A stretch of 27,676 nt of DNA from JAWKUK01 sp964402175 (GTDB lineage Bacteria; Planctomycetota; UBA1135; GCA-002686595), in contig CAYOBN010000067.1 of assembly GCA_964402175.1 (NCBI GenBank), positions 1 through 27,676 on the forward strand. Direction: 5' to 3'. The first letter of the stretch is position 1. The number at the start of each line of letters is the position of its first letter. The translations under genes and the position numbers were made by a program. The notes under the pieces were generated by a model. That model searched no databases. It worked only from the letters and a program-made list of their open reading frames with translations, and was not told where the DNA came from. Shown piece after piece: positions 8,316-15,282 of this stretch.

Positions 8316-8647
8316 GCCCCGAATCCCAGCGCCCGCCGCAGCGTCCGAGCGAACCCGATCCCGCGAGCGAGGCCCCGAGCCTCGTCGTGGGCCTCGGCTA
8401 TGCGCGCCAAGGCACGAGCGCCCCGCGCGTCGTCGCCAAAGGCCGCGGTGAGGTCGCCGCGCGCATCCTTGCGGCCGCCGAAGAGGCGGGTGTGCCCGTG
8501 CGGCGCGACCGCGATCTGGCGCAGCTCCTTGCGGCGGTCGACCTGGGCGACGAGATCCCGGCGGAGACGTACGCGGCCGTCGCCGAGGTGATCGCGTTCC
8601 TGTGGCGGCTCAACGCGGAATGCCGCGGGGGCGCGCCCACACCGTGA
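8312..8647 (+). CDS. FlhB C-terminal domain-like protein (FhlX/YlqH type)
   Basis: This 111-residue protein matches the cytoplasmic C-terminal domain of FlhB/YscU without the membrane part. The core reads VVGLGYARQGTSAPRVVAKGRGEVAARI, then EEAGVPVRRDRDLAQLLAAVDLGDEIPAETYAAVAEVIAFLWRL. The conserved APRVVAKGRG, GVPV, DLA.LL and DLGDEIP elements are present. The self-cleavage motif NPTH/NPxH is absent; the protein starts just after where it would lie, as expected for the free-standing versions that resemble the cleaved fragment. Such proteins can substitute for the cleaved FlhB fragment in export switching. It is translationally coupled to the fliK-like gene (ATGA overlap). Its stop codon lies inside the loop of a strong hairpin. 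Confidence 0.85.
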   Translation: MSPESQRPPQRPSEPDPASEAPSLVVGLGYARQGTSAPRVVAKGRGEVAARILAAAEEAGVPVRRDRDLAQLLAAVDLGDEIPAETYAAVAEVIAFLWRLNAECRGGAPTP

Positions 8648-8661
8648 GCGCGCCCCCGCGG
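8623..8661. terminator. Very strong bidirectional hairpin between convergent genes
   Basis: CCGCGGGGGCGCGC (8623-8636) pairs perfectly with GCGCGCCCCCGCGG (8648-8661), a 14-bp all-G/C stem. The 11-base loop contains the TGA stop of the FlhB-C-like gene. The next gene on the minus strand ends at 8684. No T-tract follows on either strand, so this would be a U-less terminator or an mRNA-end stabiliser serving both convergent transcripts. Confidence 0.65.
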
Positions 8662-8683
8662 GCACGTCGTCTGCGCGTCGGCG

Positions 8684-10774
8684 TCAGCGCTGCTGCGGCT
8701 GCGCACGCTGCGCGCGCGCCGCTTCGAGCAGCAGGCGGCCGGCGTCGCTGCCGCGCACACCCTCGCTGAACGGGCTCTCGAGCAGCTTCAGCGTGTCGAG
8801 CGCGCGCCCCCCGAAGAGGTAGTTCGCCGCGAGCACGAGGCGCGCGTCGTCGTCGAGGAAGTGGTCCTCGAGGTAGCGCTCGAGCAGCGCGAGCTGGCGG
8901 TCGAAGTCGGCGGGATCCGCATAGAACCCGCGTTTGTCGATGACGTTCGAGGACAGCGCCGGATCGCGCTCGAGGGCCTCGCGCAGCGCGTGGGCGGCGT
9001 AGCGGTAGTCGCCGGTGGCGAAGAGGGCGTCGCTCAGCACGAGGTGCAGGATGCCGTCGTCGGGCGAGAACTCGAGGGCCTTCGCGTAGTAGTGCACCGC
9101 ATCGCCCCAGCGGCCTTCGCGGAAGGCGCGGTCGCCGAGGGTCAGGTAGTAGTCCGCAGCGCGGTTGAGCGCGGCGTTGTCGACGGTCGGCTGCTGCGCC
9201 GGCACCGCCGCGGGCACGACGGCTTCACCCGCAGGGGCGTCGACGACGACCACCGTCGGCTCGCTCTCGACGACGACCACTTCGGTCCGATCGCGGATCA
9301 CGAATGCGGCGCTCACCGGCAGGAACGGGCCGTACCAGTAGCAGTTGGGTCCGAAGCCCAGGGGCCATGCGCCGCCCCAGTACCAGTAGTTGTGCCACCA
9401 GAACCCGCAGGTGTACGCGGGGGCCCACCACCAACTGCCGAAGCCGCACCCGAGCCCAGGGCCCCAGTAGCCCCAGAAGGAGTGCCCGTAGTGGTAACCG
9501 AACCCGTTGTGGCAGTAGCCGTTGTAGCGGATCCCGTCGTCCCAGAACGCGGCCCCGCGGTGACCACCGAAGGTGCCCGCGGTGACTCCCGGGCGAGCGC
9601 CCACGTGGGCCGTGGGCACGGTCGCGCGCGGGCCGCGGCCCGCGGTGGCGTCGACGAGGTCACCCGTGCGCCCCGCGGCGGCTGCTGCTTTGCGGGCGGC
9701 GAGGGAGGCCTGGTAGTCGCGGCGCGCGGCTTCGATGCGCGCTCGGTCGCGGCCCGCGTCGGATGCAGCGCCGCGGTCGGCGTCCGAGGCGACCGCGCCC
9801 TTCGCGGCTGCCGCGCGGCGCGCGTCCGCGACGCGCGCGGCGGTGGCGCCGTCGCGCGTCGCAGCGGGCTCCGCTGCGCTCGCGTCTGCGGCGCGGGCCG
9901 CGGCGGCGCGGCGGGCCGCGGTGATGCGCGCAGTGGAGCTGTCGTCGCTGCGGGCGTCCGCGCCCGCGCGCGCGGCGCCGTCGCCGCGGATCGCGGATGC
10001 GTCCGGCGTCGCGCTGCGGCCTTCCTGGCCGCGGTAGCGCGCGAGGATGTCCTCGCGGCTCGGCGTCGGGCCGCGGGAGCCCTGGGCCGCCCGGGCGCGG
10101 CGCGCGTCCTCGGGGGACACCTCCTGGGTCCGGGCGCGCGGCGCGCTCGGCGCCACGACGCGCTCACCCTCCGCGCGGCTGCGGCTCGGCTCGAAGAGCG
10201 GCGTCTCGCGCGGGCGCGACGCGGCCGCGCCACCGCCGAAGTCGATGACGTTGCCGCCCGCGCTGGGCGGCGTGGCGCCGCGCCCGCTCGGCGTCCAGCC
10301 GCGGCCGGGGTCGGCGGCGGGGGCCGACGGCGCGGTACGGCCAGAGGCCGGGCCCGCGGCCCCGGGCGCGGGCGCGGGGCGCGCGGGGGCGGACGGCGCC
10401 GGGGCCGACACCGAGGGCGCCGGGCGCGAGACCTGCGGCGCAGGCGCGGAGACCTGCGGCGCGGGCCGCGAGACCTGCGGTGCCGGGCGAGAGACCTGCG
10501 GCGCGGGGCGCGACACCTGCGGCGCAGGGCGCGACACCTGCGGGGTGGGCCGGGAGACCTGCGGGGTCGGCCGAGAGACCTGCGGCGCCGGCCGCGAGGG
10601 CGCCGGCCGCGAGGGTGCCGGCCGCGAAGGCGCGGGCGCGGGCCGGGACGGGCTCGGGGAGGGCTGACGGCTCGGGCTGCGCCCGTCGCGCTGCGCCTCG
10701 CTGGGGGCGGTCAGCGCGAGGAGAGCGCACAGGGCCAGCGCCAAGCGGGACGTGAACAGGCTGGATCGGGACAT
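8684..10774 (-). CDS. Secreted low-complexity protein with C-terminal TPRs
   Basis: This is a 696-residue exported protein. ATG 10774 is chosen because GAGG lies eight bases upstream and a good signal peptide follows (SLFTSRLALALCALLALTAPSEAQ). Residues 40-130 are a Pro-rich low-complexity zone with ten tandem heptads of the type SRPAPQV. About 130-400 is Ala/Arg/Asp-rich and probably disordered or coiled. About 400-490 is strikingly rich in Trp, Tyr, Gly, Phe and Cys (GYCHNGFGYHYGHSFWGYWG, SWWWAPAYTCGFWWHNYWYW). After a Val-rich strand (EVVVVESEPTVVVVDAP), about 535-640 holds TPR-like helices (YYLTLGDRAFREGRWGDAVHYYAKALEFSPDD). A plausible reading is a periplasmic or wall-associated scaffold: the Pro-rich arm spans a layer, the aromatic block packs or binds sugars, and the TPRs bind a partner. 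Function is unknown. Confidence 0.75.
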   Translation of the reverse strand: MSRSSLFTSRLALALCALLALTAPSEAQRDGRSPSRQPSPSPSRPAPAPSRPAPSRPAPSRPAPQVSRPTPQVSRPTPQVSRPAPQVSRPAPQVSRPAPQVSRPAPQVSAPAPQVSRPAPSVSAPAPSAPARPAPAPGAAGPASGRTAPSAPAADPGRGWTPSGRGATPPSAGGNVIDFGGGAAASRPRETPLFEPSRSRAEGERVVAPSAPRARTQEVSPEDARRARAAQGSRGPTPSREDILARYRGQEGRSATPDASAIRGDGAARAGADARSDDSSTARITAARRAAAARAADASAAEPAATRDGATAARVADARRAAAAKGAVASDADRGAASDAGRDRARIEAARRDYQASLAARKAAAAAGRTGDLVDATAGRGPRATVPTAHVGARPGVTAGTFGGHRGAAFWDDGIRYNGYCHNGFGYHYGHSFWGYWGPGLGCGFGSWWWAPAYTCGFWWHNYWYWGGAWPLGFGPNCYWYGPFLPVSAAFVIRDRTEVVVVESEPTVVVVDAPAGEAVVPAAVPAQQPTVDNAALNRAADYYLTLGDRAFREGRWGDAVHYYAKALEFSPDDGILHLVLSDALFATGDYRYAAHALREALERDPALSSNVIDKRGFYADPADFDRQLALLERYLEDHFLDDDARLVLAANYLFGGRALDTLKLLESPFSEGVRGSDAGRLLLEAARAQRAQPQQR
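10388..10597 (-). repeat. Tandem 21-bp coding repeats (SRPAPQV heptads)
   Basis: About ten in-frame 21-bp units encode heptads of the form S(R/A)P(A/T)P(Q/S)V. The DNA copies differ mostly at third positions, showing an old or purified repeat rather than a very recent expansion. The units are contiguous, without spacers, so this is not a CRISPR array. The repeat could change length by slippage. Confidence 0.85.
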
Positions 10775-10818
10775 GGCGTGCACCTCGTCGGGTGGGGCCC
10801 AGGGACGCGGACCGCTAC

Positions 10819-10836
10819 ACCGTACATGGAGACGGT
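10819..10836. promoter_or_regulatory. Dyad upstream of the TPR protein gene
   Basis: ACCGT-(8 nt)-ACGGT is a spaced inverted repeat 45 bases upstream of the gene starting at 10774 (minus strand). Its place in the expected promoter zone makes an operator possible. No convincing -35/-10 pair was recognised. Confidence 0.25.
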
Positions 10837-10992
10837 ACTGCAAGTTCGATGCCGCGGCCTGCTGGAGGCGCTGGGGCCCTCCTGGGCTGCGCCGAAGCGG
10901 GGCCGCCCCAGCGCGAGGACAGCCGGGTTGTCCTCTCCGGAGGCCAGCGGACCAACGCGGGACACCGCCCTCCGTCGCCGCGCTGCCCGCCG

Positions 10993-11493
10993 TCAGGGCT
11001 GGGTGCGCCGCGGCGCGCCGGCCTGGGGACCCGCGGCGGGCGCCACCGCGCTCGGGAGCGGCGGCAGCGCGACGGGCCCGAGCTTGGTGGCGGAGTGGCC
11101 GCTGGCGCCCGAGGTGCGCGGCCGCACCGGGCTGCGCTGGATCAGCGCGCGGACCGCTTGGAGGACGTCGTCGATCGTCGGCTCGCGGTCGTGCTCGGCC
11201 GCCCGCGACCAGGTCGCGTCCCCGGCAGCGCGGTCACCGCGCTCCAGCGCGACGAGGCCGGTGGGCAGCACGGTGACCCAGTGTTCGTCGCTCGCATCGC
11301 CGCGGCGCGCCGCGAGCGAGCACGGCGGCATCAAGCTCAGGTTTGTGCGGAAGCCCGCCGCTTCGAGGGCCTCGCGCCAGCGCACGAGGCGCTCGCGCGC
11401 GCGGTCGAGCCGATCGAGCCCAGCGGCGCTGTGAGCGCGGGCGGCATCGGTGCCGGAGCCAGGCAGATCGGTGGCGTCGTCGTGGGGCTGCAT
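10993..11493 (-). CDS. Small hypothetical protein
   Basis: The frame gives 166 residues from ATG 11493 (MQPHDDATDLPGS) or 182 from ATG 11541; neither has a clear ribosome site. The sequence has a charged helical part (LDRLDRARERLVRWREALEAAGF), then a beta-like stretch HWVTVLPTGLVALERGD, then a helix TIDDVLQAVRALIQRS, and a Pro/Ala-rich tail. There is no signal peptide, membrane span or recognised domain. It is followed by the large TPR protein gene on the same strand after 218 bases. Codon use fits real coding sequence, but no function can be proposed. Confidence 0.55.
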   Translation of the reverse strand: MQPHDDATDLPGSGTDAARAHSAAGLDRLDRARERLVRWREALEAAGFRTNLSLMPPCSLAARRGDASDEHWVTVLPTGLVALERGDRAAGDATWSRAAEHDREPTIDDVLQAVRALIQRSPVRPRTSGASGHSATKLGPVALPPLPSAVAPAAGPQAGAPRRTQP

Positions 11494-11702
11494 GGGGCGA
11501 GTTCGAGCGGGCCACGGCGGAGGTGCACCTGGCTGGGGCACCTGGCGGGGGCACCGTGCGAGGGCGCCGTGCGCGGAGGCGGTGGCATGCGGTCTCCGCG
11601 TTGTGGGGCCGTGAATATGACACCAAGTCGATGTGGGACAAGGGGCGGCTCCGACAAAGCGCAGCGCGTGTCACGCGAACGGACGTTCCGCTTCCAACTG
11701 GG

Positions 11703-11733
11703 TTGCAACGTCGTGACAACGTCACCTATGCAA
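11703..11733. promoter_or_regulatory. Nested dyad in an intergenic region
   Basis: TTGCA and TGCAA flank a perfect inner dyad, GTGAC-AAC-GTCAC (11713-11725), forming a symmetrical 31-base structure with two small internal loops. It sits in the 221-base gap between two minus-strand genes, about 210 bases before the start at 11493, in a patch of lower GC. It could be a transcription-factor site or a stem-loop at the end of the preceding transcript. Confidence 0.4.
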
Positions 11734-11762
11734 CGGACAGTATGCGGCACATTGCTGCGTGC

Positions 11763-13028
11763 TCACTCGCGCGCACGCACGCCGAGCAAACGTACGGAGC
11801 CGGGCGCGGTCGCGTGCACTTCGACGAGCCACGTGTTCGTCTCCGAGCCTGTCGCTGCAGCGAGCGCCGCGACGTGGCGCGGAGTGAGCTGTGCGACAGC
11901 GTCGACCAGCACCACCCACGCCGGCTCCGGCGCCAGCGCGCGCCATTCGCTCGGCGGTGGATCCACAGGTGCTGCCGCGAGCTCGAGGCGCACCGCGCGC
12001 GGCGTGAGCGACGCATCGACGACGAGCGTCGTGGCGGCGACGAGCGCGACGCCGCGCGCGCGCTCGCTCGCTTGCACACGCTGCGCGTGTGCGACCGCGG
12101 CGGCGAGCGAGTCGACGTCGCTCGGCAAGGGGACCTCACGCACCCAACGCTCACCCAGGTCCACCGCGTGCACTTCGGCGACGTCCGTGCCCAGCCGCGC
12201 GCGGCGATCGGGCGGTACGAAGAACGCGTCGCTCCATTGGCTGCGGGTGTCGAGCGCTTGAATCTCCTCGCGCCAGATGCGCGCGCCGTTCGAGCTCAGC
12301 GCCAGCGCGCGCGGAAACGGTCGCGGACCGCTGCGCGTCGCGTATGCGGTCCAGCTCTCCGCAGTGAGCGTTTCGACTTCGCTGCCATCGGCGCGCAGCG
12401 CGCGTACGCGCACGGGGACGTCCGCGTGCGCGGCCGCACCTTTGGTCGCGCCGTCGGTCTTCGCGGCAGGATCGACGGACTCCGTCAGCGCAACCCTTGC
12501 GATGTGCGCTTCGAGCGCGCCGAGGCCCGGGAGCTCGGCGTGGCGCGTTTCGCCCGTTCCTTGCCACGTATGCGCCTCTGGAAAGAGGAACAGCGCGAGG
12601 CGCGCTTCGAGGCCCAGCAGCTCGTCGTCGCGCTCGGTGCCGGTGAGCGCGTGGCTCGTTTCGGCGTGGGCGGCGTAACCGAAGAGCTCCGCACCCGAGC
12701 GGTAGCGCAGCACCCGCGCGCCGCGGTCCGTACCAGGCGCGCGCAGCGCGAGCCGCGCGCGCGCAGGGAACGCAAACGTCGCGTCGAGGGAGTGCGGGCG
12801 GTCCGGCGCGCCCTCGAATACGATGCTCGAGGTCACACGCAGGGCGTCGAAGTCCGCGACGCGCGTGCGCGCGGGGACCTGGGTCGCCGTCGGCGCTGCA
12901 CCTTCGCGCTCTTGCTCCGCGTCCCTCGGGCAAGCGAGCGCGAGCGCCGCGACCGAGAGCGCACGCACCGCGTACGCGACGGCCGCGCGGGGGTGCGTGC
13001 GGAGGAGGTGCGGTCGGAGGGGCCTCAA
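11763..13028 (-). CDS. Putative lipoprotein of unknown function
   Basis: The reading frame is clear from about 12960 down to the stop at 11763, but the start is not. TTG 13028 gives 421 residues with a basic n-region and a lipobox-like LALA-Cys33; an in-frame GTG further on would give a very short signal (about 12 residues). The TTG lies inside a perfect hairpin (13016-13037), which weakens it. The mature part looks beta-rich (RVTSSIVFEGAPDRPHSLDATFAF, VLRYRSGAELFGYAAH), is reminiscent of LolA/LolB-like or other envelope lipoprotein folds, and contains few Cys. The second half has Ala-rich strands (GVALVAATTLVVDASL). It lies about 60 bases downstream of the HEAT-repeat lipoprotein gene on the same strand, so both may be co-transcribed. 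Function is unknown. Confidence 0.6.
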   Translation of the reverse strand: MRPLRPHLLRTHPRAAVAYAVRALSVAALALACPRDAEQEREGAAPTATQVPARTRVADFDALRVTSSIVFEGAPDRPHSLDATFAFPARARLALRAPGTDRGARVLRYRSGAELFGYAAHAETSHALTGTERDDELLGLEARLALFLFPEAHTWQGTGETRHAELPGLGALEAHIARVALTESVDPAAKTDGATKGAAAHADVPVRVRALRADGSEVETLTAESWTAYATRSGPRPFPRALALSSNGARIWREEIQALDTRSQWSDAFFVPPDRRARLGTDVAEVHAVDLGERWVREVPLPSDVDSLAAAVAHAQRVQASERARGVALVAATTLVVDASLTPRAVRLELAAAPVDPPPSEWRALAPEPAWVVLVDAVAQLTPRHVAALAAATGSETNTWLVEVHATAPGSVRLLGVRARE

Positions 13029-13037
13029 GGCCCCTCC
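13016..13037. terminator. Perfect 10-bp hairpin after the HEAT lipoprotein gene
   Basis: GGAGGGGCCT and AGGCCCCTCC are perfect inverted copies with a 2-base spacer. The hairpin is 51 bases past the HEAT gene stop on the minus strand. There is no T-tract. It may attenuate transcription into the following lipoprotein gene, or mask that gene's ribosome site, because GGAGG is within the stem. Confidence 0.4.
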
Positions 13038-13087
13038 ATCGGAACATGGATCGCGCCGGGCGGCGAGCCCCCTCGCGCACGCTTCGC

Positions 13088-14107
13088 TCAGGGCAGGCGG
13101 TTCGCCCACTCGAGCCACGGGTCGGACTCGTCGCCGAAGTTCTTGCCCGCGAGCGCCTGCAGGTCGCGCAGGATCGCAGGTCGAACGCGGTCCCGATCGA
13201 CGCGCAGCAGCGCCGCGGCGAGCGCCCGCGCCGCGCGGCCCTTGCTCGTGACCTCGATCGAGCCGAGGCGCGCGATCGAGCGGCTCGCCGCGCGCGCGAC
13301 GATCGTCTCCTTGTCGCCGAGGGCCAGCGTGATCCGGTCGATCGACTCGACGTCTTCGAGTTGTGCCAGGAGCAGGCACGCGTTGACACGCACCGCGATC
13401 TCGGTGTCACCGAGCGCGCGCCGCGCCGCATCGCGGGTCAGCGCGAGCTCGTCCTCCGCGCGGCTCCCGTCGACGAGGCTGCGCAGCGCGCGGCTCGCGT
13501 TCGAGCGCACCTGCGCCTCCGGGTGCTCGGACAGGAGCGCCGCGATCGAAGCCAACGGGGTATCGGCCGCGCGCAGCGTGCCGAGCGAGAGCAGCGCGTT
13601 GCCGATCACCTCGACATCCGGATCCGTGAGCGCCGCCAAGAGCGGTCCGAGCGCCCGCGGAGCGCCCGAGAACCCCAGCGCCGCCGCGGCGATGCGGCGG
13701 TTGTTCGGTGGCCCGACGACGAGCTGCTCGAGCAGCGGGTCGAGGTACTTCATCGTCTCGTAGGCGAGGGAGTCCTCGATCCGCTTCACGATGTGCCCAT
13801 CGCGGTCGGTGCTGCCCGTCAGCACGAGCTCGTTCCACGTGCGCAGCTTGCGGTCGAGCTCGGTCAGCACGAACCCGATCTTGCGGTTGTCGCGGCTCTG
13901 CTCCGCGTCCCAGGGCTCGGGGCCATCGAGGGCCGCCTCGATCGGGACCCCTTCTTCGTCGCTGCCCGCGCCGCTCGACGACGCACAGCCGGACACGAGG
14001 GGCAGGGCCGCCAGGAGGGCCAACGGGGCGAGGCGGCTCCGGGTGACCAGACGGGTCCAGAGCTCGAGGGCGGGCTCGAGCGTGCTCGGCGGGGGGAGGT
14101 GCGGCAT
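13088..14107 (-). CDS. HEAT-repeat lipoprotein
   Basis: This 339-residue protein starts at ATG 14107 (MPHLPPPSTLEPALEL); the open frame continues upstream but overlaps the divergent dehydrogenase gene. A hydrophobic stretch, LAPLALLAALPLVSG-Cys, at about 27-42 is a lipobox-type signal, so the protein should be a membrane-anchored lipoprotein outside the cytoplasm. After an acidic linker, from about 110 on it is built of HEAT-like helix pairs (RRIAAAALGFSGAPRALGPLLAAL, DPDVEVIGNALLSLGTL, AQVRSNASRALRSLV, IAVRVNACLLLAQL), which form a superhelical protein-binding scaffold. There is no catalytic motif. The partner is unknown. A further lipoprotein gene follows downstream. Confidence 0.8.
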   Translation of the reverse strand: MPHLPPPSTLEPALELWTRLVTRSRLAPLALLAALPLVSGCASSSGAGSDEEGVPIEAALDGPEPWDAEQSRDNRKIGFVLTELDRKLRTWNELVLTGSTDRDGHIVKRIEDSLAYETMKYLDPLLEQLVVGPPNNRRIAAAALGFSGAPRALGPLLAALTDPDVEVIGNALLSLGTLRAADTPLASIAALLSEHPEAQVRSNASRALRSLVDGSRAEDELALTRDAARRALGDTEIAVRVNACLLLAQLEDVESIDRITLALGDKETIVARAASRSIARLGSIEVTSKGRAARALAAALLRVDRDRVRPAILRDLQALAGKNFGDESDPWLEWANRLP

Positions 14108-14222
14108 GCGGGATGGGGGCGCTCCGGGCGTGGCCGTGCCCAGGGTCAGGACGGGGAGGGACGCCGCGGGCGGCGGCATCTTCCCCCGGGCTCGCGGAAC
14201 GGGTACGGTCGCACTTCCCCCG

Positions 14223-15275
14223 ATGTCCGTCCATATCCTCGATGCCATGGCCCGCGAGGGCTTCGAAGAAGTTGTGGCCCTGCACGACCGCGCGTCCGGC
14301 CTGAGGGGCTTCCTCGGGGTGCACGACACGGTGCGCGGCCCCGCGTTCGGGGGCATCCGGCGCTGGACGTACCGCGACGAGCGCGAGGCGCTCATGGACG
14401 TCCTACGGCTGGCCCGGGCGATGACCCGCAAAGCGGCGCTGCTGGACCTGCCCGCGGGGGGCGGCAAGGTGGTGCTGCTGGAGCGCGACGGGGTCGACTG
14501 GCCCGCTGCGTACCGGTTCATCGGCGCGCACCTCGAGCGCATGGGGGGCCGCTTCCAGGCGGGCCCCGACGTCGCGACCGGGGCCGGGGAGCTGCGCGAG
14601 GTCCGGCGCGCGACGCGGCACGTCACGGACCCCTCGGAGGAGGGGCCGGGCGAGCTCGCCGAGGCCACCGCCGAGGGGGTCTTCCGCGGCGTCGAGGTGG
14701 CGCTCGCCACCCTCGACGGCGAGGCCGCCCTCGCGGACCGCACCGTGGTCGTGCAGGGCCTCGGCGCGGTCGGGATGGGCCTCGTGCGGCGCCTCGTGGA
14801 GCGCGGCGTGCGGGTCCTGGCGGCCGACCTCGCGGCCGAGCGCGTCGAAGCCGCGGCCAAGGAGCTCGGCGTCGAGCCGGTGGAGGCCGGCGCCGCGGTC
14901 GGCACGCCGTGCGACGTGTTCGCGCCGTGCGCGCTCGGCGGACTCCTGCACGACCTCACCGTCCAGCGCCTCCGCTGCCGCGCGGTCGTCGGCGCTGCGA
15001 ACAACGTGTTGGCGCGGCCGCTCGTCGGCGACCGGCTGCACGAGCGCGGCATCCTCTACGCGCCCGACTTCATCGTGAACGCCGGCGCGCTCGTGCGCGG
15101 TGTGCTGTTCCATCGCGCCGGGACCAGGGAGCCGGTGGCTGCGATCGGTGCGCGCATCGCAGAGGTGCTCGAGGACGTGTTGCAGCGCGCGCGCGCCGCG
15201 GCCGAGCCGCCCGCGCGCACGGCGGCGGCCCTCGCGGACGACCGCATCGACGCGTGGCGCGCCGCGGCGCACTGA
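14223..15275 (+). CDS. Leucine (branched-chain amino acid) dehydrogenase
   Basis: This is a 350-residue member of the Glu/Leu/Phe/Val dehydrogenase family, which oxidatively deaminates amino acids with NAD+. The catalytic domain shows GPAFGGIRRWTYRDEREALMD, then Lys70 in MTRKAAL and the catalytic Lys82 in PAGGGKVVLL, then PDVATGAGEL with the conserved Asp116. The Rossmann motif GLGAVG is at 179-184. CDVFAPCALGG, VVGAANNVL and ILYAPDFIVNAGALV are diagnostic of the leucine/valine/phenylalanine branch rather than glutamate dehydrogenase. The length fits leucine dehydrogenase. The exact substrate cannot be decided by eye. The start at ATG 14223 gives the standard N-terminus. It is divergent from the HEAT lipoprotein (115 bases between) and ends only 7 bases before the convergent ygfZ stop. 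Confidence 0.88.
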   Translation: MSVHILDAMAREGFEEVVALHDRASGLRGFLGVHDTVRGPAFGGIRRWTYRDEREALMDVLRLARAMTRKAALLDLPAGGGKVVLLERDGVDWPAAYRFIGAHLERMGGRFQAGPDVATGAGELREVRRATRHVTDPSEEGPGELAEATAEGVFRGVEVALATLDGEAALADRTVVVQGLGAVGMGLVRRLVERGVRVLAADLAAERVEAAAKELGVEPVEAGAAVGTPCDVFAPCALGGLLHDLTVQRLRCRAVVGAANNVLARPLVGDRLHERGILYAPDFIVNAGALVRGVLFHRAGTREPVAAIGARIAEVLEDVLQRARAAAEPPARTAAALADDRIDAWRAAAH

Positions 15276-15282
15276 GCCGCGC

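Noticed and set aside
10388..10597. Regular repeats resembling a CRISPR array
   Set aside because: The 21-bp units are contiguous, in frame and encode SRPAPQV heptads; there are no spacers or cas genes.
8861..11434. Long plus-strand open frame (857 codons) opposite the TPR protein gene
   Set aside because: It is the GC-rich antisense shadow of the repeat-bearing gene; the product is Arg/Gly/Ala low complexity and the opposite strand has signal peptide and TPRs.
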